From: Naegleria lovaniensis
Lineage: Eukaryota; Heterolobosea; Eutetramitea; Acrasida; Naegleriidae
Length of the DNA: 64,000 bases
Reading direction: 5' to 3'
Assembly: GCF_003324165.1 (NCBI RefSeq)
Contig: NW_025407833.1
Span: 673,948-737,947 of the forward strand
Program-made: the position numbers and the translations under genes
Part shown: positions 9,569 through 19,256 of the stretch, piece after piece
Layout: each line of letters begins with the position of its first letter
How positions within the stretch are numbered: position 1 is the stretch's first letter
Notes under the pieces: model-generated
What the model was told of the DNA's origin: nothing
Seen by the model: the letters and a program-made list of their open reading frames with translations, nothing else
Databases searched by the model: none

Positions 9569-12148
9569 ATGCCGTCTTTCAGTTGGCTCAAAATCAAGAA
9601 CAGCGGGCAAGAGGCTGATTCAGCCATGATCGAAAGCCTTGAAGAAACACCCGTCAGTCAATGGTCCTCCAAACAATTGACTCAATTCTTACGAGATAAT
9701 AAAAAGAAGATTGAATTAGAAAAGAAGGATATTAAAAGTAAGTGGTGTCGTTCTTTTTTTCGAATGATGAAACAATTTCGACGATTTTTTATACACTGTG
9801 TTGTTGTTGTCAATTCATTAATTTATATTTTGTGAATCTCCGTAATGATGACCCATCCTATGATGATCATTGTTATTGTATGGTTATTATTGTTGATGTT
9901 TGAAATATTTCTGACTTTCATGTGTGTATAAATACAATATTCATCATCCATGTGCCATTCATGAACACGATTTTTCAACAAATGTTCTGAACATTATGAA
10001 ACACACAATAATGTCTCGAATCATCATCATTCTCATGAATATATTGCATACGATCCACGTCATCTTCATCATCATCAACCGTTCGAATCGATTCGAATCG
10101 TCATTTGCGCCGCACGTTCCATTTTCGAACCGTCCACCAAACTCTTCTTCATTCACGACACTTATTTTAACTTTTTTCACACTCTTCTTCATTGACACGA
10201 CACACAACAACTTCATGATTGCTACAACAATAACAACAATAACAACTGGCTATTCACATTCTTGACACCGCATTCCTTCTCATTCACCAACTCTTTAGAA
10301 TTACGAACCGAACGATGGAATGGTCTCTCCATGTTAAGTGCCAAAGTTGAAGATTTGGAAAAACTCGGACTTGCCAGTGGTTCCGCACGCGCACTTTATA
10401 CTCTCATTCATGAATTGATTGATACTCAAATTCAAAAGAATATTCTCCCTTCCAAGAATCGAATATCAGTCAATGTCAATTCTGCATCGAGTGACATTTC
10501 AACCAGTGATTCGAACATTGGATCTTCTTCTTCGACCAATAATAATTTCACAGTGATTTCAAATAATAACTCTTCATCGAGTACAAGTGGACAAAATGGT
10601 CAAGTATTACTCATGAATGGAAGTGACATTTCTGGAAAACACAATTCACTCGAAATGTTTGGAACCTCTCCCAATTCCACTATGAAACAACACCAATTGA
10701 ATTATATTCAAACCATTATTCAACAACAACAAGGGAAATTACTGGTTCCTAATTTGAGAGAGGAAGATATTGAACAAACAGGAGGAGGAACTTCAAGTAA
10801 TACTACTACTACTACTACTACTACTACGAATAGTGCTGTCACAACCAATGGTGGCAAGTCATCCTCGTCAAGTAATATTACCAATTTAGCAGCCATTCCA
10901 GCAGAAGATGACATTCGATTGGCACACGATTTAAATAATCCTGGAGAAATTGCACCTCCTCTTGTAGAAGCATCTTCTGGAAGAAAATCAGCAGGTGGTG
11001 GTTTGCAAATTCTCACTATTGCATCTGCTTCGACAAGTAATGCATCGGCTCCAGAATCTGCTGTGAAGGATTGTCCTGCATGGATGGTTGATCAACTCAC
11101 TGCTCAACAAAAACAAGCTTTTGAAAATGCAATTGAAAAGGTTCAAAATTTGAAATATCCCATCAAACCAGAATTGATTGATGTTTTGGCACAAGATTTG
11201 GTCATTGTTGACAGATTTAAATACAAATTCTTGAATCCAGATCGACTGAAACAACGAGGAGATGGAGGCAAACATGGAACCTTTTTGAAAGTCAAGTTGG
11301 TCATTACAGAAATGGACACTGAAGTCTTTCACAGAATTTGTAGACGTTTTGCAAATACCTTCTCATCCACTGTGAAAAATAGCAGATGGGGAATGTTTCA
11401 CACAGCTCTCATTATTGGTCCATGGTATTTGGAGTGGAACGATTCGAGCTTGTCTACCGTACGAAAGAAGAGTAGTAGTAAGGCAGTGTTTGCAGTCGAT
11501 ATTGCTAGAATTGAAGGTCAAAGAGAGGTCAATGAAGCTATTGACTCTGTGGCTCAACTCTGTACAGTATGGAATGGATACAAATTGTATGAAAATGATA
11601 GTTGTAATTGTCAACACTTTGTAATTGACATGTTGGAATATCTCGGATTGGGTGACAATTTTGAAAATATTTTGGAACGATATCCACCTCTAGCAGAATA
11701 CATTACCAAGTTAAAGAAGAAGGGAGTTTGCGATATGGCCTACTATGTCGATGATCGAATTGCAAAAGCTATTAAGGAATCTCCACAAACCAGTCGTGCT
11801 CTGAAAGAATTGGTGAAAAATAAGAAGGTCAAATTTACTTCACACACGTTGTTGGATGAGTTTGTGAGTTTTATCAAACAAAATTTCCCTCTCTTCATGA
11901 CGAATCGTGAACAAGAATATGAATTATTGAAGGCATTCGATCGAGCTTTTTGGTTGAGAAGTCAATCCTCGCAGACAGAGGACGATGAAACTGTACAACC
12001 ATTGATTGATATTCATACCAATGAATGCAAGTGTCCATTCAACAAAAATGGACAACCCATCACCGAGGTGAACAATTCAATTGTTGGAATTGATTACGAT
12101 GTTGGAAATTACACGACGCCATACCCCAAATCTAGCCTGAATGCTTAG
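9569..12148 (+). CDS. SAM domain plus C-terminal papain-like/LRAT-type His-Cys domain protein
   Basis: Two exons, 9569-9737 and 10299-12148, separated by a long 561-bp intron (GTAAGT...TTTAG). The start follows a run of A. The intron splits a SAM domain: VSQWSSKQLTQFLRDNKKK lies before it and MLSAKVEDLEKLGLASGSAR after it. Residues between are Ser/Asn/Thr-rich. The C-terminal domain has WGMFHTALIIGPWYLEW and, about 75 residues on, NDSCNCQHFVIDMLEYLG. This His-then-Cys order is that of permuted papain-like folds (LRAT/PPPDE/NlpC-P60-like), so a thiol hydrolase or acyltransferase is plausible; that is inference from motif order. SAM domains usually mediate oligomerisation. AATAAATAATA after the stop is a candidate polyadenylation signal. 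It converges with the calpain gene 81 bp away. Confidence 0.8.
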
Positions 12149-12229
12149 AAAATTTGTAAATAAATAATACTAGATATATCATGAATTTTTCACAAGGTTT
12201 TTACTTTGGCAATCTAGTGACTAGAGAGT

Positions 12230-13820
12230 TCAATAAAACGAATCATAAACTTGAGAAAATTTGTTGACTTTGACATCTCTCCAATGATGAATGAAATCTT
12301 CAATGCACATCCAAAATACCCCATCATCTTTGAACTCGACACTCAATCTCTTGATGAGTCGTGGGGTCCATTCCGTACTGTGATCCGAATAACGACCATT
12401 CCATTCGAGACTAGAAAAATTTTGCTTGATTTGTTCTGAAAAATTGGACAAGATATAAATCCATAAGCAATGACCTAAATGATTCGAATGAAATCTTACC
12501 TTTTGTAAATTCGCTTCCCATGAAACCCCAAGGATTCATTAATTTGACCAAACGATGTATCTTATCTTCGTCTTCTACTTTAACCAAATCTAAAATGGCG
12601 TATGCTGTTGAAAATTAGTTTCATATCAAAGAGCAATAGAAGTTATACTAAATGTAAAGGTTCAAAATGTAGTACTTACCATGATATTCCTTAATTCCGC
12701 TAACCTTTTCGATTTCCTTGTAATTTTGAGGAGAATAAACAAAGATGACATCGCCTCGTTTGTAGACATCCATTAAGAAGCGCCAAACATCGAGTTGATT
12801 AGAGTTTGGTGTCACGGTCAGACCAGACGCTGGAGGTGCTCCTGTCAAATAGCAGAAAGCAACGTCCGATTGACCTCCATGTCCAATGAGCTTGTAGCTT
12901 CCCATAAACTTGGCAAATGCTTTTTCCAACAGGCTAATCCAAAATTCATTGACAGTTGCAGATCTTGCTCCTAAAACTTTGCCCCATCCACCAAAAGGAA
13001 GACGATCATCAATGGTGACTAAAACTTCTTTTCCGTCTTTCCAAAATCGAACAATTACTTTTCCTTGTTTCGTGTCATACTCTTTGAACATGTCCTTAAT
13101 AATTCGAGGATTTCGGTACGCTAAATTCGAAACTGCTGCCAAAAAATAACAATTTCCTAACACCCCTTGTCGTACATCTTGAATGTCGACTCCTTCAAAG
13201 AACAATTGAGGATCGTCACATAATTCACATGGTCGCAACCAAGCAGAAACTTTTTCATAAAAATCCCAATCAGTATTCATGTCGCTGTCAACAAACATTG
13301 AATTTGAATTGCGTCGTTGGATTCTTTCAGCAAGCTCTTTTGTTGGATTAAATACTCCATTTGAAATGCAATAATAATCCTTCACCAACTTGATGTATTG
13401 CAACAACTTGTCACACTTTTCAATACAGTTAATCACTCCCTGAATTGAAGCATCCAACCGCGGATGAGGAGGTATTTTTTTGCAAACTTCAATGAGTTCT
13501 TGTTTGGTCATGCTCATGAAGTCAGGAATGTTTGGATGACTGTACCATTCCTTCAAAATTTTGTCTTCCTTATCTAACGTTTCACAACATGATGGAAACC
13601 AAGTGTTAAGGCTTGATTCAAAATCCGAGTTGACCTTTTTCACATAGTTCATATAATGATCGACATGTGGAGGCTTTGCCAAAGCTATGGCATTATCCAT
13701 GGCTAATTCCCACTTGAACAATGATTGAAACGTTGATTGGTATTGTGGGGACTTGCCATCAAGATGTCCATATTTTGCTTTAAAATCTCGGATCGTATCC
13801 TTAATGATGTATGACGTCAT
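12230..13820 (-). CDS. Calpain-family cysteine protease
   Basis: Three exons (13820-12680, 12604-12500, 12435-12230; all GT-AG, phases consistent) give 483 aa. The protease core is in the C-terminal half: QGVLGNCYFLAAVSNLA carries the catalytic Cys (calpains usually read GDCW; here GNCY), IGHGGQSDVAFCYLTGAP is the conserved central block, the catalytic His is in EYH|AYAILD across the first intron, and the catalytic Asn is in MNPWG of exon 2. Exon 3 holds EWNGRYSDHS and DDGVFWMCIEDF, the typical end of the CysPc domain. About 200 residues N-terminal to the core are helical and unassigned. No EF-hands or C2-like domain follow, so it is a short, atypical calpain. Family members are Ca-regulated intracellular proteases; Ca dependence is not evident here. 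Confidence 0.9.
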
Positions 13821-14096
13821 TGTTCTTGAAAAAAGCGATATCGATATAACCTCTCTATAAACTTTAGAGTGTTCAACGGTCGTCCTGAATGTTTATACAG
13901 TATTGCACTCTCAACGAACGGCCGTGATGAAACAAATTTACAATTTTTTTTAAGAAGTATGCTTTTGAATTCGTTAATTACAGTTTTTTTAAAAGCGGGG
14001 AAAATGTTCCTCAATGTTCATAGGTCTGTTTTTTATTAATTTCATAAAGTAACTTTGATCAAAATCTAGGAATTGATTTATTCTTTCATAGTACAA

Positions 14097-15067
14097 TTAC
14101 TTGGCAGCCAACTTCTTGGCAATTTGAGCAACATGATTACCTTGGAATTTGGCCATTTCCTTCTCTTGCGATGATGGAAGTCGTTCTCCCATCGATCCGG
14201 CTGAATAAATGTTGAATATCATGATATTGAATTGAAAATTATATCATAAGGAATGATGATAATATATTCATGATAAGGAATATTCTCTCAATATTCAATA
14301 AAAACAAAACATACCAATCGTAGTGGCGCCATAGGGACTTCCTCCCTTCACTTCATCCACACCCGATTGAAGAGTACAACTGTAAGGGAGACCAACATAG
14401 ACAAATCCTAAATGCAACAAGTTTGGAATGGAAGTCAAAATGGTGGTTTCATTACCTCCGTGTTGAGAGTTACTGGAAGAGAAGAAGGAACCAACTTTTC
14501 CAACGAGAGCACCCTTAGCCCAGAGTTGACCACAAGCATCAATGAAGGACTTGAGTTGGCCAGACATGGTTCCGAATCGAGTTGGACTTCCAAAGATGAC
14601 GGCGTCATAGTCTGCGAGTTCACTCACAGTGGCCTTTTGGATTTACATGTTGTCGGTCATCAAGTATTGAAATACAATTTTGTAAAAAAATAGTTAAAAT
14701 TAATATTTAAATTATAATTCAAGTAGCATCACAACTTACGACTGGAATGTGTTCGAAAGCCTTTTGAGCTTGAGTAGCACCCATCTAGTGAACAACAAAA
14801 TTTTCAATAAGGTCCAGAATCAAAGATGACAATGTTGTATCCAAGTTATACAACACGAGTCAAATAAATTTCACAACAAATGATTCTCCCTCTAATCACT
14901 CTTCATACGAAACCTACCTTCTCCAAAATTTCAGCAGGCAATGTTTCTGGAACTCTCTTCACATGCACCTCAGCTCCCTCTACTTGTTTAGCTCCTTCAG
15001 CAATAGCCTCAGCCATTTGCCAAATGTGACCATAAGTACTGTAAAACAAGACGAGAACCTTGACCAT
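14097..15067 (-). CDS. WrbA-type NAD(P)H:quinone oxidoreductase (flavodoxin-like)
   Basis: Four exons (15067-14918, 14784-14740, 14633-14315, 14200-14097) give 205 aa, the normal WrbA/Pst2 length. The family binds FMN and performs two-electron reduction of quinones. The N-terminus [19 protein letters not shown] is the FMN phosphate loop. [20 protein letters not shown] and [16 protein letters not shown] are further flavodoxin-like family blocks, and [12 protein letters not shown] comes together across the last intron. The C-terminus [12 protein letters not shown] is also typical. The 5' UTR contains a (TTG)n repeat on the + strand (CAA on the gene strand) directly upstream of the ATG. The second exon is only 45 nt. 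Confidence 0.92.
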
Positions 15068-15359
15068 TTTGTTGTTGTTGTTGTTGTTGTAGTGTTGAAT
15101 GAAGAAGAACTGTTGTTATTGTTTTTTCAATTGAAATTTGTTCACTCGTCGTCACTTGTGTTCAAGAAAAACACCGTTTTGAATCAAAGGTCGAATAAAT
15201 TTGAAAATACCGCCATGCGAAACAACTCGGTAATTAATGCGCACGAACCTCTCGGGCAATGCTCAATGTCAATGTGTGTCGCACCTATACATCGAGGTCG
15301 CACTCCACATACCACATTGAGTGAATTCGAAGAATTTAGTGTAATAACCACTCCATTCT

Positions 15360-15443
15360 CTAACTTCCATAACGTATCAAAACTGTAAAAGCAGGTCCAT
15401 GAGAGGGTGATGTAAAATGGTCTTTCACTTCAAATCCATGTCT
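15360..15443 (-). pseudogene. Orphaned C-terminal piece of the GNAT domain, cut off by the element
   Basis: On the minus strand, 27 codons beginning RHGFEVKDHF and ending RYGS-stop continue the acetyltransferase domain of the gene at 15834-19063; xxHGFEV is the usual GNAT strand-5 motif. The piece is separated from the rest of its gene by the 418-bp element at 15447-15864. The codon formed at the junction is TAG. ATAG at the junction could also be a splice acceptor that would join this piece back in phase 0. Confidence 0.65.
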
Positions 15444-15446
15444 CTA

Positions 15447-15864
15447 TGGCGGCGCAATTGGTACTAGAAACCTGTCAGATATTCGTCAATCCCACGTCAG
15501 CTGATTTGAGTAAACTCCAAAGGAATCAAAAATAAAATGAGTGAGTCTCTTCCTGATTGGTTTGCAAGGGTTTGAAGAACCGAAGCAACTTGGGTTCTTA
15601 CTGCAACAACAGACAAACTGAAACGAAATATAGAGGCCATAGGACGTTACACCATTATTCGCTTCAGCTGAAGCTTGTAAAACAACAGCGTGCCAACGAA
15701 CAGCTCACGGAAGACAGATCCTTGCTAGCACCCTAAACCAGAACTATTACCAATTCTACTGCATGACATTCAACGAATAAATTTTTTTATGCTTTCATAT
15801 TCATTTTTGACTTGACGAATATCTGACAGGTTTTTAGTGCGCTTCAACGTCGGATGCGCCGCCA
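15447..15864 (+). mobile_element. 418-bp MITE-like element, copy 1
   Basis: Ends are TGGCGGCGCA and its inverse TGCGCCGCCA, flanked by TA on both sides (15445-15446, 15865-15866). Inside, after 11 or about 20 bp of unlike sequence, lies a perfect 22-bp inverted repeat built on AAACCTGTCAGATATTCG. The middle has the 14-bp palindrome GCTTCAGCTGAAGC (15662-15675). No transposase or long ORF is present. It reads as identical, in opposite orientation, to 20589-21006. TA flanks suggest mobilisation in trans by a Tc1/mariner-type transposase (inference). It is inserted in the acetyltransferase domain of the kinase/F-box/GNAT gene, antisense to that gene. Confidence 0.85.
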
Positions 15865-18800
15865 TAAGACACCACACTCAATGCATCTCGTTCTTGGTTA
15901 TATTTCTTGTTCGTTCGGTCTCGATTCTCACTCAATTCCTTAATGACCTTCTCGTGTGTACATGGTTCTTCTTCTTGATGATGATACAAAATGGTAAAGA
16001 TGGGTAACGTGGCTTCATCGCTAGCTCTCAGAATGGGCATTAATACTTCACTTCCGAGACCTTTCTTTCGTTCGAGAGGTGAAACGAGAAGGGCAAGGAG
16101 AGTCCAATGAGGTTTTTCATGGATGGGCATGAGTTGAGAATGAATGTTTTCCATACATTCGGCTGCCTTAATGGATCGATAAATGGATTTAAGACCTCTG
16201 TGTGTAGTGTTTCAATAATAATCATGATTTACAATTGTTTGAAGGTGCATTATTTGCCAATGGTATGCAGTCGTGAGTCGTGTATATGTGTGTGTGTGAT
16301 TGACAAATATAGAGATACAAGATTGACATCATTTCGGTAAAACAAACATACAAGAAAAAATTTGGAAATTAATCTACTTACAAACTTTTGGGTGCCTTGA
16401 CAATACCCAATTTTAACATTCTCCAAAATCCAATTCCTTTTGTATTGTAGGGATCTTGCCAAATCGAAAGTGCTTGAATTTCTTTAGGTTGAGCATCGAC
16501 TGGAAATTTCACATTCACATACACTCGGCCATATTTACATCCATATTTGATGACAAGTTTACAAAGAAATAGAATGGCTTCTTTAGATATTTTCGATTCT
16601 ACATGATCTCTATAATTTTTTCCATCCTTCTCCTCTTCCGAAAATTCCAATGGATGTGAAATGTTAAAAATATATTTCAATAAGGGATGCAATGAGGACA
16701 TGAATGATCGTGACGAAGCATGTGATACGTCGTGACGTGTATGGGGTGGAATTTTTTTCAGATCATGTTTCAAATCTCTTGTGTCTTCTAAGGATGATGA
16801 TTTTTCAGTGATTGTTGTCGTTGCTGTGCTGCTACTACTACTATTACTTTGAGGAGAATCCATGGAAATGGGAGAAGAAGAAACATGCCCTTCAATGTTA
16901 TTCTTCCTCTTTTGAATCAAAGTATTTAGTGGTGGTTGTTGTTGTTGTTGTTGCTGCTCAACTCGAGAATTCATGAAAACTTTGGAATTGTTGTTCTGAT
17001 GATCATTTCGTTGAGATAATTCTTCATCATTAGAAAGACTCGAAAATCCAAACATTAAGGAACGAGCCATAAATAAAGCAGCTTCATCGATTTGTGAAGG
17101 ATGTATTTCACTCACCACGTTCCGTCCTCTCTTATTCATGTCTCGTCTCTTTTTAGGTTTTTGAAATTTCACATAATTGAAAACTTGTTGTTTAAAAATA
17201 TTAATTTCCAAAGAATTGTGGACACTGCTCGAACTTGTAATGCTCAAATTTAAGGCACGAATGGTCGTGTTCATGATACTTGAAGAATTTGTGTTGTGAA
17301 CATTGGAGAGATCGGAATGAGAACTTTTTGCACTTCCTGATCGTTTTCGACGTGATGAGGAGCAAGTTGGAGAGGATGATCCTACTCCTTGAGATTCTTG
17401 TAAGAGTGATTTGGTAATTTCTTTTCCAAGCTTGGTAGATGTAATGAGTAATTTCCACCACTGTCATTGTCGTAGTAGTTGTAGTCGTCATTGTCGTCAG
17501 AAGGTTCACAGGTGGTTGTTATTCATGATGATGAACCATATATTAAATTGTGATTTGAAATTTGTTGACACTTACATGTTGTTCCCATAAATTATAAAAT
17601 TCCATACATGTAAGACCTTTGTATCATATTCATTTCATAGCACAATAATAATCATTCATTTCACACATAGTTGGTTCATAAATAATCATATACTCACCCA
17701 TATGATACATGTCTTCAATATGAAGAAATGCAAAAACTCGTAATTTCAAATCATTGGTCAAGGCCTTAAAATCTTGCAAGACTAGATTAAGTTTTCCATG
17801 ATGCTTACTAGAATGAGCTTTCAATCGATTCAATTTTTTCAAACATTGTTCAGCAGAAGGTCTCTCACGAGTGTCATAACTCACCAATGATTTGGCTAAT
17901 TGAAAGAGATCACGAGAATATCCTAAATCTTCGATACATTGATGTTCCAAGTCCATAAAAAGATTTGGATTTTTTCGAAGTTCCATTGAAAACATGATGG
18001 ACTTGCCAATCATCATTTGAAAAAGAATTCTTTGATTTCCATATATATATATTTGGATGTGTCCACAAGTGCCACTCATACTGTTCCAACTTACACTCCA
18101 TAAGAATACATGTCTGTGAGTTGATCATAGGGCTCCTTATTAAGCATTTCATAACTCATATATTCCAAAGTACCGCATTGAGTCTTGGGAATGGAATGTG
18201 TTGAAATTTCTCGAGAAATTCCAAAATCTCCAATTTTCAACACACCATCCGAAGCAATTAAAATGTTTTGAGGTTTTCTATTGAAGAAAATATGAGACCA
18301 ATATTTTCATTATAAATTCCTTAAACACCTTAAACACTTACAAATCTCGATCTAGTATAATTTCATCATTCACACACACACATATATATACATACATATA
18401 CATTCACACATATATATACACATATATATACACATATACATTCACATACACACACACGCATTATTCAACCATCAGAATTCAAAGAACAACATGTATAAAT
18501 AACAATATTACACCTACGTATAATATTATGTTCATGTAAATATCGTAATCCCTCTGCAATTTGTTCTGCATAATTGACAATAGCCTCTTCTTTCATCTTT
18601 CCTTTCTTAATCGTTGACGTTATCAATTGTTGTAAATCTCCTCCAGGACAATATTCCAAACACAAACACACATAGAGTGTCTCTGCCTTCTTTGAATATT
18701 GATGAAGAAAGACACTCAAATATTTGATAATATTTTTATGAGAGAGATCTCGGAGTTTCTGAGCTTCGTTGAGATGAATATTGGCATCTTCGTAACTTGC

Positions 18801-19063
18801 CCATTCCATACGTTTGATGGCAATTTGTTCTTGTGTTTTTTTATGTTCGGCTAATACGACTTGTCCTGTGTGAACGAACGATGTGAGTGTGTGAAATCCA
18901 AATTCATCATATGAAGAATATATAAATATATAATAGTCATAATATTATTGTTATAAATTATGAATGGGATTAGATTGTTCATTGATGAATTAAGAAGGGT
19001 GTGATGGTATCCGAGAAATGATCAGACATACCTTCGGAACCTCTTCCCAAAATTTTAATGACA
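15834..19063 (-). CDS. NEK-like protein kinase / F-box / GNAT acetyltransferase fusion, 3' end disrupted by element
   Basis: Visible exons: 19063-19032, 18865-18518, 18342-18351 (10 nt), 18277-18095, 18029-17698, 17616-17576, 17460-16382 and 16197-15834; phases all agree, about 795 aa. Kinase: glycine loop GRGSEGQVVLA, ion-pair Lys in IAIKR, EYCPGGDLQQL, HRDLKPQN formed by joining three exons, DFG in KIGDFGIS, and CGTLEYMSYE. F-box: LTNDLKLRVFAFLHIEDMY then LTCMEFYNLWEQHWWKLL across two introns. A Ser/Gln/Asn linker follows, then a GNAT domain with LALLVSPLERKKGLGSEV. The reading frame runs into the 418-bp element and stops at 15834; the domain's last strand is left at 15360-15443. The N-terminal exon before 19063 is unresolved. 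Predicted roles (phosphorylation, ubiquitin-ligase recruitment, acetylation) come from domain families only. Confidence 0.75.
18369..18461. repeat. CA/TA microsatellite in a kinase intron
   Basis: About 90 bp of alternating CACACA and TATATA units with interspersed CATACAT. It lies inside the intron between the second visible kinase exon and the 10-nt microexon. Confidence 0.85.
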
Positions 19064-19256
19064 CTAATTCACAGAAGCGCACATGAAATGACGGAAACAC
19101 AGGATGACTCAATCCGTGACAACTGGTTAGATAATCATGAAACATACTAGTAGTTTTCCATATCTCTGTATTTTTTTTAAACATGTTTTTGATATTGAAG
19201 TTTGACAGTTGTGCCAAATTGATTCCACAACATTTTATTACATCCAAAGATTCAAA

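Noticed and set aside
9924-10265. 113-codon ORF
   Set aside because: Lies within the intron that splits the SAM domain; AT-rich low complexity.
14963-15388. 141-codon + strand ORF over the WrbA first exon
   Set aside because: Antisense shadow of the exon plus the TTG repeat.
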